Positions 10,374 to 24,230 of a stretch of 64,000 nt of DNA are shown in pieces. The notes beneath the pieces were generated by a model. It did not search any database and was not told where the DNA came from. It saw only the letters and a list, made by a program, of their open reading frames with translations. Source of the stretch: Tillus elongatus (lineage: Eukaryota; Arthropoda; Insecta; Coleoptera; Cleridae); NCBI GenBank assembly GCA_964006375.1, contig OZ023262.1, forward strand, positions 91,275,654 through 91,339,653, given 5' to 3'. How positions within the stretch are numbered: position 1 is the stretch's first letter; every line of letters starts with the position of its first letter. The position numbers and the translations under genes were made by a program.

Positions 10374-10941
10374 CTTGCCTTGTATGCTGTATTATATAGG
10401 GTGGCGCATTGAAAACGAAACAGACCGATTTGCGTCCAGACAATTTTTTTAAGAAACGCTGAAACACGTCAATTTTAATATTGAGGGGGACATGTTTTGA
10501 CCTAAAACTCAACTTTGTCACATCAACGCCTTAAGTGTGGTGGCAACCACCCTTATATTTTAAATAGGGAACATGGGGCAAGTGTTACATAATTTGAAAG
10601 CTCTTTGTTTTCTGAATTCAGCACACAAATCTTTTTTTAAGTTTTATTAACTCGTTTAAAAATTATTCACAGTTGAAAATGCAAAAACGTATTTCACTTA
10701 TTCCGATAAGAAATGTGCTGATAGTCAATGTTTTGTTGGTTTGTCAACAAAAAATTGACTATCAGAACATTTCTTATCGGAATGAGAGAAATGCGGTTTA
10801 TTATTTCAGTTTATCTGTCGGTTTGATACTTGATAGTACTATCGAAAATTAATTTCACAATGGTGTATTCTGTAGAAGAAAGAGTTGAAATAATTACTCT
10901 TTTTTTCAAAAACGATGACTGTGCCAACCGTACCGCAAATT
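10369..10941 (+). mobile_element. Second copy of the PLE-2/mariner junction, truncated mariner
   Basis: Positions 10369-10394 are the reverse complement of the PLE-2 sequence at 7729-7755. From 10395 the sequence is the mariner end (GGTGGCGCATTG...) and its 5' region up to a transposase ATG at 10860. The first 27 or so codons follow (VYSVEERVEIITLFFKNDDC...). The coding sequence then stops at a hexanucleotide array. Relative to 5241-8480 the order is inverted. So the mariner-in-PLE junction was copied after the mariner inserted. A hairpin with ~40-bp arms lies at about 10698-10789, between TIR and start codon; 7327-7430 has the same structure. Confidence 0.75.
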
Positions 10942-12936
<1,995 letters not shown>

Positions 12937-12939
12937 ATA

Positions 12940-13927
12940 CTTTATTTGTTTGCTGTACTTTTTGTGATTTCTTACTGGTTTACGGGGACTGCAGTTTCGA
13001 ATCGTCCTGGTTCATCATCAACACGCTACTGGCTATGATCGTTCCTGTGTGGTCTATGTCTGAAATTGTACGTGACGTCTGCACTTTGAGCTTCTATTGG
13101 TCATTTACTGTTCTCTGGTTAGTTGTGTTTTTAGACTGTGTCGACTGTATCGGTTTTCTGTTTTGATTATTGTGGCCCGATAATTTGTCTATTTTTATGG
13201 CTTTTATTAAGTTTTGTTTACGTGTTTGTATTTGGATTTGTTCTGGGATTAATTGTTTCTTATTGTTTGTTTGTTGAATGTAGTATTGTTCCCAGATTTC
13301 AATTTTTTGTGGTCTTTAATATGTTTTATTAGTTGTAATTGGTTGATATCTGGTTTTTGTTTTTTTTTCTGTTGTGAATGTGTGTAGCTACGTTTGATTT
13401 GTAGCTAGGTATGTGAATTTTATCTACTGCTGTTATATGTTCCTGGTATCTTGTCTCTGTTTGTCTCTGATTTTTTTGTCATTCCTGTATATTTTTTATT
13501 GCATGTGTTAAATTCTATTTAATATATTTCGTTTAATTTATGGGGGTTGTGTTCTTGTTTTTTATTTATTTTGTTTATTATTTTGTTATTGGTTTTGTAG
13601 CTCATTTGTAAGTCATATTGTTTAAGTGTTTGTGTTATTTTTTTGATGTGGTGGTTATAAGTGAATGTTGTGTATTTTGTGGTTGTTTGTGGTGTTTTGT
13701 TGATTGGTTTGTTTTTTATTTCTTTTATTAGCTTTTCTATAGTTTTATTCTTGTATCCATTTCTTTGTGCTATTTGTATTATGATGTTATATTCCTTTTC
13801 TCGTTCGTCATTATGGAGTGGTACATTTAGCATTCTGTTTATTAAGTATCTGTATGCGGCCATTTTGTGTGTTTTAGGTATAGTGATGTCTGTTTGTGTA
13901 GGTTTTCTGTATACTTTGTATTCAATC
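12940..13927 (-). pseudogene. PLE-1, third segment: RT thumb, GIY-YIG, pseudo-LTR
   Basis: The minus-strand frame 13929-13519 starts at IEYKVYRKPTQTD and continues AAYRYLINRMLNVPL. This is the conserved end of the Penelope reverse transcriptase. A basic linker follows. After a stop near 13520 the same strand reads NTCNKKYTGMTKK, a GIY-YIG motif in which the usual YIG has become YTG. The remaining part down to about 12945 is the pseudo-LTR: a CTTTTTGTGATTT block here (about 12956) recurs at the upstream end of PLE-1 near 31300. A hammerhead-like motif lies within it. The LINE separates this piece from the catalytic core at 21575-21985. Confidence 0.8.
12982..13026 (-). ncRNA. Degenerate hammerhead ribozyme in the PLE-1 pseudo-LTR
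   Basis: Read on the minus strand: TTGATGA (C3 changed to T), an extra T, stem II GAACC/GATTC with one mismatch around an AGGAC loop, GAAA, then the self-complementary ACTGCAGT as loopless stem III, and C17 (12987). Stem I can pair with one mismatch. Penelope terminal repeats are known to carry hammerheads, and the position fits. The C3 change should abolish or greatly reduce cleavage. Confidence 0.5.
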
Positions 13928-14312
13928 ATTCTTTTCTGATTGGAGTACAGTGAATGATAGCGAGTGGTAGTGTTTCAGTGATTTCTCGTATATCCGATAC
14001 TGTCTCAAGTAAGTGCCAATAACTCAAATATATTTATGAGTAATTTACAAGACGCCGAACCCCCGGATAGGGCGGGTGAGGATAATCTAATGGAAATGAT
14101 GGAAGTTGTTGACGTAAGTGAAAGCGAAGAGGAAACGAGTATGAAGGAAAGCGTAAGTAAAATAGGAAAGTCGAAAATTAAAATGAAAGGAAAAGAAGTA
14201 AGTAAAAAACAAGATTATTTAAAGCATGCTAAATTAATTGAGAGTTTAAATGATGTATCTAATATTGGTTTAAATCGTGACAAAAATCCAGCTAATTTAA
14301 TTAATAAAAATC

Positions 14313-14671
14313 TCGGGACGCAGCAAGTGCGTTATGGTAGTGAATTTTCATAAAAATGTTTTTATTGCAAATATGTGTGTTTTCTTTTTAAGAAAGCAGA
14401 CATCAATTTTGGTTACCAGTATAACCTATATAGAAAAAGCAGGCATCAAATTTGATTACCAGTATAACATATATAGTAAAAACAATGTGCCATGTTTCAT
14501 CAAAATAACTTGATTGTTTGAAAACGTACAGAAATTTCCAAAAGTAAACCAAAAGTGTTACTGAAAAAATCCGTTTCTTGGTCAACCTTATAGGTTAATA
14601 GCAAATTGAGCTTTTCAAATATGAAGCATTTAATCAAAATTCGCAACCACAACGCACTTGCAGCCTCCAGA
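14313..14671. mobile_element. TIR element, copy 1 (ends GGACGCAGCAAGTGCG)
   Basis: About 360 bp with inverted ends: GGGACGCAGCAAGTGCGTTA on the left, and on the right the complement of a decayed form (CAACGCACTTGCAGCCTCC). There is no protein. The same ends recur at 46273, 48315, 50425 and 53212, and singly at 45300, 56421 and 62319. It is inserted in LINE ORF1 together with the repeat that follows. Non-autonomous DNA transposon (MITE) is the likeliest class. I could not settle a target duplication. Confidence 0.7.
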
Positions 14672-15985
<1,314 letters not shown>

Positions 15986-17259
15986 AACAGAAAGAGACAA
16001 ATAATAAACATTTATGATGATAAGGATTTAGGTCCATTTATTGTTTATCTAGAAGGTAAAAATCCAGATGATAGTATTGGTAGAATACATCGTATAGTCA
16101 CCGCTAAAATAATAAATAATTGTTCGGATTTTATTAAAGATAAAATATTGAATATATCAAGTATAGGACGAAATAAACTTAAAATTACACTGTCCTCCGC
16201 TGAAAGTGCAAACATTTTAATAAATTCTGAATCACTTAAAGCTAGAGGTTTTAAAGCATATATACCTACATTCTTAACCCGTAGACAAGGAGTAATTAAA
16301 TTTGTTGACCTTGATCTGCAGGAAGAAGACTTAATAGATATGATAACTACAACTAATGAAAATAAAATAGAAATACTGAATGTAATAAGACTAAAGCGGA
16401 AATCTAAAAAAGATAATGTTACTGAATATATCAATACGTCATCTATCTTAGTAGAATTTAAAGGACAAGTACTTCCCTCCGAAGTATTAATAGAAAAAAT
16501 TATTTTTCATGTTGAACCATATATCCAAAGAGTTATACAGTGTTTAAAGTGTTTAAGGTACGGCCATATTAGCTCACAGTGTAAGGCAAGTGAGCGATGT
16601 AAATGTTGTGGAGAAAATCATAGTAACAATGTATGTGAAAAGCAGGCTACTCCGATATGCGTGTTATGCAGGGGGGCACATATGGCCACTGATAGGACTG
16701 CTTGTCCAGAATTTGATCGACAAAAAACCATAAAAACCCTAATGAGTAATGCTAATATTTCGTATAAAGATGCCCTGGATACGGTAAACAGGAGTTATGC
16801 ACAAGTTCTCAAAAAGCAATCCACTCAATCTGACAATCGCGTAGAACCCAAACGTAGCCAACAATCAAGTTTGGCACAACCTCCAGCTCCATGGGCCCAT
16901 TCACGTCACATTGAGCCTCGTGTCGGTAGTAAGGCTATAAACACTAAACCACGAGATATTCTATTTCCTCCAAAACGTAGACAGACCATAGACTCTCCCA
17001 CAGTAGCAAAACTCAATGAAAGCCGCCGAAAAATCTTAGATAATATTGGCGTGACTCGTGGTGGGGGAATAATAAATCCATTTCCCCCGTTATATAGTAA
17101 TTCTAGTAAAGCCTCAAATGCAAATAAAGTAGCCGAAACATTAATATCAAGAATCGTTAACATTCTAAGACAAGAAAACGTAGACACACTGAATAGTCAA
17201 GTTGTAAATAGTATTAAAGAACTGGTTCAGGATTCACTTATTCATTTTGAAAATTCAAT

Positions 17260-20200
17260 TTGAATATACTTCAGTGGAATTCTAGGTCAATAAAAAGTAA
17301 TAAGGGCCATCTTGAAAAATATTTGTTTGACAATAACATAGACATAGCTATAATATGCGAGACATGGCTTAAATCTTCAGACTCTGTCAACTTTTCTGGA
17401 TATAGTCTTTATAGAAGTGACAGAGCGGATGGCTACGGCGGTGTTGCCATTCTAACAAAAAGCAAATATTATTGTGTTGTTAATAACGGGCTTCGCACTG
17501 TTACTGGCTTGGAATACACTGGTGTCACAATAACTATAGACAAAAAAAATAAATTAAATGTATATTCTTTTTACGTACCGCCATCGATAAGCCTGAGACG
17601 GTATCAATGGGAGGCATTTTTCGGTGGCTTAAGCAAGCCTTATCTAGTTTGCGGCGATGCAAATAGTCATCATACGGATGGGGATGTTTCATTTCAGACC
17701 CTAAGGGAGACGAACTATTGTCAGCTATTGAAAACTGTAACATTACTTTTTTAAACACGGGGGCTAAGACCCTTTTAAAAAATCCACATCATTTGAATGC
17801 TTCCGCTATTGATCTGTCCTTGTGCTCTCCGCAAATTGCCGGCAAATTTTCTTGGTGTGTAGAAAATTAAACACTTGGTTCTGATCACTTTGTAATTAGT
17901 ATAAAATATTCTTACAATAGTTCAAATAATAACTCAGATTTCCAACTTTCTCAACCTTTTATAAATACTGCAAACGTGTGGAATATAAATAAAGCAAATT
18001 GTAGGTTGTTCACCATGCTTATGGAAATAATAACAGAACTGACTTTTTCAAATAATCTTACATATGAAAGTTTTATACAAAACATCAACTCTGTATGTCA
18101 GTCAACTATCCCTCGGAGGAGTACAGCCTTTAATTCTGCTTTCAGAAAAGCCTGGTGGAATAATTCATGTAAAATAGCAGTAGATAATGAAAAGCAAGCG
18201 CTTCGAGAATATAAAAGAATTCCTACATTTGAAAACTTCATGACATTCAAAAGGTTGTCTGCACTTAAGAAGCGAACCATACTAACAAGCAAAAGAGAAT
18301 CTTGGAAAAATTTCTGCGGCCAAATTAACAAAAATACCCCAATTAAAGAGATCTGGAAAATGGCTAAAAAGTTAAGTAATTCACAAGCATCAAAGTCGCC
18401 TATCATATCGGATGGCATCTGGGCCGAGGAGTTCCTAAATAATATAGTACCAGCTAGTGTAAAAGAAAAAATCGAATATGATCATGAACCTAACCATGAA
18501 CTTACCCACGAACCTAAGGAATACCAGTTTTTATCAAAAGCCTTTACTATCGACGAACTTGATTTTGCATTAAACAGTAACAAAAATGGTTCTTCATCGG
18601 GTCCGGATGGTATTCGATATGAAATTTTATTTCACTTACCAACAAATTCAAGAGAAATGTTATTAAAAATTTTAAATAACATATGGCAAATGGAGAACTA
18701 TCCAGATGATTGGAAGACTTATATTGTGATTACTTTTCTTAAGGCATTTAAAGATCCGACTAATTCAGAATCGTATAGGGGTATTTCACTTTCATCATGC
18801 ATTAAAAAAACCTTTGAACGTATGATAAAAAACCGGCTTGAAAAATGGCTGGAGACCAAGCAAAAGATATCAGAAACCCAGCGAGGTTTCCGTCGAAATT
18901 GCTCCACAATAGATGGAATTACCGCTCTTGTTTTAGACATATATAAATCCTTTACGAATAAAAAATCGGTAGTAGCAATGTTTATTGATTTAAAAGGTGC
19001 TTTTGACAATGTTAATCTTAAAATTCTTTACGACAAGATGGTAGGTTTAAATATTCCCAGAACTTTTGCGAAAAAAATTATTAAGCTTTATGAGGATAGG
19101 GTGGTGTATCTGAAAACATCGCAAAATGTGTGGAAACCTAGAATTACCAATAATGGAATTCCCCAAGGAAGTGTATTAAGCCCACTACTTTACTTAATTT
19201 ACACATCTGACATAACCTCTTATATAAAAAACTCTGAAATTATTCAGTATGCAGACGATATATGCTTATATAAAACTTCATGCGAAATAGATGAAGGAAA
19301 ATCTGCCTTAGAGCGTGACATGAAAGGTTTGGAAAAATGGTCAATATTAAATGGTCTAACAATATGTAACCACAAGACACAGCTTTGTATATATACAAAA
19401 AAACGGCAAATACCAACGACCTTGACCATCAATGAAATAGTTTATGATGTTAAACCTTCTGTAAAATACTTAGGACTTATTATGGACCGAAAACTTCTTT
19501 GGAAAGATCAAGTCAACATGATCGTACGTAAAACTGAAAAAGGCAATAACATATTACGATATATATGTCATACCGCCTGGGGGGCAGACCCCAGCGTTTG
19601 TATTACTTTTTATAAAGCCTTTGTGAGGTCTGTAATTGACTATGGTTCAATATTATATGGCAATGCAGCAAAATGCCACCTAAATAAGCTACAGGTTATC
19701 CAGAATAAATGTTTGAGACTGTGCATTGGTGCGCTTAGGAGCACCCCTGTCACAAATCTTTTGGCAGAGTGTTGCGAATTGCCTCTTAAACTAAGACGTG
19801 AACAACTCGCGTTGAAATTTGTATTAAAAACAGTATCTAAAAATGATTATATTACCAATAAATTACATGAGGGTTTAATACAAGATCTTGTTTCTGTTCA
19901 CTGGATACGAAAACCGAGCCAGTTAATTGTCGGTGCTTACGGTGGGGTTGCCCCCATCAGGACAAGTTTTTACAGTAGTTCCATAGATCCTATCTACAGC
20001 TTTGATTTCCGACTGCTACGTAATATTCGTATAATATACCTACCAGATTACTCAGAATACCACATTTCTCTTCGCAACCATATGTTTGTTTCTGAAGTAG
20101 CTGAAATGTTTCCGAATACACTCCATATATACACAGATGCATCAAAGCAAAAAGTAGGTACTGGTTGCGCTTTCTATGTACCGGAAAAACAACACAAACA

Positions 20201-20990
20201 ACTTACCAAATTAAACAGTACATTATCTATATATTCGGCTGAGACAATAGCTTTGATCGAAGCCATAGGATATATTAAACTACATACCATTAAAAAAGTG
20301 GTCATATTTACAGATAGCAAAAGTTGTTTGATGAAAATACAAAACATTACACCAACATCAAAATGCAACTTACTAATATCTAAATTAATCTGTGATATCC
20401 TGGAGTTAATGTCAAGAAATGTGGAGCTTTCTTTGGTGTGGGTCAAGGCTCATTGTGGCATCGACAATAACGAGGAGGTTGATAATCTAGCAAAACGCGC
20501 TACAAGTGAAGGCACTGATAAAAGTTACCTGTGTCCAGTCTCGGACATTTATTCTAGTTTAAATCAGACAATAATTTTGAAAAAATGGGTACACCAGTAT
20601 AAGAGTGACGAGAGAGGTGAATATTATAAAAAATTACAACCACTTCCCCCAACAAAGCCTTGGTTTAACACAACCGATCTGAGTAGACCCTTAGTAGTTA
20701 ACATCTGTAGGCTTAGATTTGCACACTCATTAGTACCTCAATATTTGTTTAAAATTGGAATAAGAGAAACTCCTTTATGCGAATGTGGGGAGGTTGGTGA
20801 TCCAGAACATATGCTATTTGCTTGCACAATACCCTCCAAATATATTTATATTCAAAATTTTTTGAACGAAATAATTAGGCTTGATATTGTTTCTTCTCCG
20901 TTTAACCTGTCATATTTGTTAGAGACAAAAAACGTACATGTATATACAAAAATCTATCTACATGCAAAAAGACTTGAGCTACAACTGTAA
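17260..20990 (+). pseudogene. LINE ORF2: APE endonuclease, reverse transcriptase, RNase H
   Basis: The frame opens with NILQWNSRSI at 17260. The APE endonuclease shows CETWL, RSDRADGYGG, GDANSHHT, SAIDLSL and GSDHFVI. A one-base slip near 17680 changes frame and a TAA at about 17867 stops it, so the endonuclease is broken. From 17976 an open frame of 1004 codons carries reverse transcriptase motifs FIDLKGAFDNV (A), GIPQGSVLSPLLY (B) and the catalytic QYADD (C, about 19250). RNase H follows with IYTDAS, AETIALIEA, FTDSKS and WVKAHCGIDNNEEVD. The C-terminus has a CECG...H..FAC zinc-like motif. The enzyme nicks target DNA and copies LINE RNA there. The polymerase half is intact, so decay is recent. 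Confidence 0.9.
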
Positions 20991-21560
20991 CGTTAGTTTA
21001 TACATATATTATAGTCTATAGATTTTATAAACTTGTGTGAGAGTGATTATGTAAATATGCGTGTGGGTGGCACGAAGTATGGATGTGAGTATACGTGAGT
21101 TTTCTAGCTTTAAATCTCCTATTGTCTTTCCTTGTGTTTTCCCCTTTTCTCCTGTGGTCTTCTAGTTTATGTACAAAGTTGTCTTGATCGACCCCAAGAC
21201 ATGAAGATATGTGTCCCAGTGACTATCCTTATAGATTTTAATTTTAGCAATATCTAAACAGTTAATTTTTATGTACAAAACTGTGTGCTTTATTGTGCAA
21301 TATAGTGGGCTTATTAACTTGAATATAAAAAAATGTAATAAATATATACACTAAGACAAACATTATAATTAAATTATAGCTAATGGTTATATACAAAGTG
21401 ATCCGAATAATACATACAGACGCTATATATCTTTTAGATATTAGCTCACGCGTAATTAATCAGGGACAGATCAAATGAGGAAGAAAGCTATAATCACGGA
21501 AAAATGTGCGAATGGCAACAAGCCGCAGCCATGTCATCCTTCAAAATACAATACAATACA
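20991..21560 (+). other. LINE 3' untranslated region and AATAC tail
   Basis: Non-coding 3' end of the LINE, ending in about three AATAC units before the target duplication. No conventional AATAAA lies just upstream of the tail. Confidence 0.6.
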
Positions 21561-21574
21561 ATTCTTTTCTGATT

Positions 21575-21985
21575 AGTGTTAAGTGTGGAAAGTTTATGGT
21601 AAATTTTATGTTGCTGATTTGGTTTATTTTTTCGAGGATATTGTCTATGCTGATTTTTTGATTGTCATATATTTATAATATATCATCAAAGTATCTTATC
21701 CATTTAATGTTTGGGTCTGTTCCTTTTACGATGATGTTGATTTGATCTTTCAACTGTTGTATGTATATGCCATGATGCTTGATAGTGGAGTTCACATTGT
21801 TAGTCCGTCTTCTTGGATGTAGTTCTCCGTTTTCCGTTGAATTCAAAGTAATTTTGTTTCAATATGATGTTTAATATTTCGTTGATTTGTTGTTTTTTGT
21901 TATGTTGCATTTGATTTTCGATTATATTTGGGGTTTCGTTAATTTGTATATTGCTGTACAAATTTGTTATGTCGAATGAAGCGTG
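21575..21985 (-). pseudogene. PLE-1, second segment: reverse transcriptase core
   Basis: Between the LINE and errantivirus-like element A, the minus strand reads SFDITNLYSNI (motif A, about 21950). A QINEILNIILKQNYFEFNGK block and a decayed GSPLSS-like block (motif B) follow, then IRYFDDIL (motif C, about 21681-21700) with a TAA directly after it. Order and motifs match Penelope-like reverse transcriptases, which resemble telomerase. Several stops and a frameshift at about 21810 show that it is inactive. It joins 30112-30297 upstream and 13927-13519 downstream. Confidence 0.8.
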
Positions 21986-22327
21986 AGTTATGGTTGCACC
22001 ACCCGGTATACTACACACACCAAGGTTACTGTCAGCACATATGGGTACGTTGCGCTACACCGGCTTTTCCGTCGACTCAGCGTCCGGCTGAAGTGCAGCG
22101 ACATTACCGAGGGGAAATTGATCAGCAATTAATAGTCTATAAATATATGTCGAACATTAATATTCAACAGTTAGTCTTTGCCATCCAGCCTTAATGGTAT
22201 TAGATTACTCATATGTATTTTATTGTAATTTTTATATTATTTAAATTTTAATATATATATCGTTGTACTGTAACTTCAAGTAAATAAATTTAACTTTATG
22301 AAGTTCAATTGAAGTACAACTCTAAGT
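21986..22327 (+). repeat. Element A 5' LTR
   Basis: Starts AGTTATGG and ends CTCTAAGT. A TATA-like CTATAAATATA lies at about 22138-22148 and an AATAAA at about 22283, consistent with U3, R and U5. The last T is shared with the primer-binding site. Confidence 0.92.
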
Positions 22328-22341
22328 GGCGCAGTCGTTAG
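22327..22341 (+). promoter_or_regulatory. Element A primer-binding site (tRNA-Ser type)
   Basis: TGGCGCAGTCG directly at the LTR end is complementary to a tRNA-Ser 3' end. The 17.6/297 group of Drosophila errantiviruses uses the same type of site. It primes minus-strand DNA synthesis. Confidence 0.75.
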
Positions 22342-22757
22342 TATGAGTTTAGTGCCCTTTTGACAAAATCGCAAAAGTCCGCACTTCGATTTTTATCGTT
22401 AAAAACTCAGAACCAGCTTCAAAGTCAACAAAGAACAGCATCGTCCAAGTTGATAAAAATAATTTAAGTAACTTTCAATTAAAAAAACAGTGAGTGCGCG
22501 AGCGATCATAAGAGAAAATAAGGTTTGATACGGAACTTCTGCCTACGAAGTTGTCTGCCTTATTCGCTGTATCTTATGATGCTGAAGCAAAGAAGAACAG
22601 AAATCGTCTTCATCTTCACATTGGCGTAAGTGCTTTCATTGTTCCTTTGAATTTCCTTGTCCTACCTTAATCTAAAATCGATTAAAGTTAGAAGCAAATA
22701 TTACGGGAAATATTAATTAAAATTTTACCCAAATTTAAATTATTGATTAATAAATTG

Positions 22758-24230
22758 ATGTCAGACTCTGAAACAGAGACAGTTGACAATTTTAATAATA
22801 AAGTAAAAATAAATTTAGCACCTCCTAAACTTATAGTAACAGAGCAAAATACAATAAGCTCAAATAACAATAAAATTATGGCAAATCAATTACAAAATTA
22901 TCACATTAATGCTATTCCCGCATACGATGGGGACCAGCATACTTTAGCCTTATTTATTTCAGCGTGTGAAAATTTTCTCACTTCATTTGTTGATAGAACA
23001 AATGATGACAATCCAAATAACCAATGGATGCTTAGAATAGTAATAAGTAAATTAGAAGGTAGAGCTAGAACATTGATAGGTAGTAGGGAAGATGCCACAA
23101 ATTGGCCTCGTATTAAACAATTATTGCAACAATACTTCGGCGACCAGAGAGACGAAGACTGTTTAGCTAGGGACCTCTTGCTCTTAAAGCCAGACCCTAG
23201 AGAAACCCCATACCAATTCGGTATGAGAATACAAGACTCACGTAGTCTTTTAGCTTCAAAAGTAAGACTAACAACTGCAAACGAAGCATTTCGTTTAATT
23301 AAAAATGAATTTTACGATAAAGTGGCACTGAAAACCTATTTACATGGTTTGAGTGGTCAACTAGGGTTTTTTTTTTTTTTGTTCCCTCAGGGCTCGTCCG
23401 CGGCCTTGCCGCCCCGATAGCACCGCAACCCTTGGTTGATTGTGCATCGTCAACTAGGGTTAGCAGTTAGGCTACAAAACCCGACTAATCTAGAACACGC
23501 TATGTCGCTTGTTCTGGAAGAAGAGAATTTTCAATATAGAGAAAAACAAATGAAATATCTCCACAATCAATCCACAAATTTTAAAAACTCAAATGTACCA
23601 AATAAACAACCTCAATACATACAGAATCAGCAAAATAATAGAAATAACGTTCCGCATTTCACGCACCCCCGACAATTCCATAACCAACCCACATACAGAA
23701 AGCCCTTAAATTTACGTAACCCGCCCCCACAACAGCTGACACAAAACGTATTCAGACCAAATCCAAATTTCAGACCAAACTATAGGCCAACACCTATGGA
23801 GGTATCTGCAAAAAATTCCTCGATACATACACGTCCAAATCCAAATTTTAGACAACATTTCCAGCCCGAACCTATGGAGACGTCATCTAGAAATTTCAAT
23901 ACTCATCCGAGAGGTCCTAACGGGCCTAACGCACAGTCATCACCTACCCAATTATACCATCAAGAGGTTAAACATGAATTTAACTCAGACAACCCTGTTT
24001 ATGACGAATCTTATGAAAATTATCCTTCAGAAACCCACTCTTATACAATTCCTGAAGATGACGCTCGTTACTTTGACGAAACGAATCATGAAACGTACGA
24101 AGAAGAAACTAGACCTGAAGCAGCTTTTGAACAAACAGATAACATCGAACAAAATTTTATTCAGGTTATCGAACTAAACAAAAAAAAAACAAAAAAATAT
24201 AGTACAGATAAATTCTGTAAACCACCCTAA
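22758..24230 (+). pseudogene. Element A gag, interrupted by an 80-bp retroposon
   Basis: The ATG at 22758 (MSDSETE...) begins after a ~430-base leader. The first part (to 23368) is a capsid-like helical domain of the Gypsy Gag type, with an RARTLIGSREDATNWPRIK-like stretch. An 80-bp insertion with a 13-bp duplication adds 93 bases, which preserves frame but brings in a TAG at 23418-23420. The remainder (23462-24230) is Asn/Gln/Pro-rich with repeated F-R-P-N-F-R blocks and an acidic tail, and I see no CCHC knuckle. Gag would form the particle that packages element RNA. Pol follows in the -1 frame. Confidence 0.82.
23369..23448 (-). mobile_element. 80-bp poly(A)-tailed retroposon fragment
   Basis: Flanked by the 13-bp duplication GTCAACTAGGGTT (23356-23368, 23449-23461). 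Read on the minus strand it starts GATGCACAATCAACCAAGGG, is GC-rich, and ends GAGGGAAC plus about 12 A. That is the form of a 5'-truncated LINE/SINE insertion or processed transcript. I do not recognise the source. Confidence 0.75.

Noticed and set aside
13138..13332. Hydrophobic plus-strand frame and its neighbour at 13661-13939
   Set aside because: They are the complement of the Lys/Asn/Thr-rich PLE-1 coding strand, which yields Phe/Leu/Val-rich shadows.
16045..16434. Minus-strand frame over LINE ORF1, and similar ones at 18098, 18719 and 25587
   Set aside because: Antisense shadows of clear LINE or pol coding sequence.
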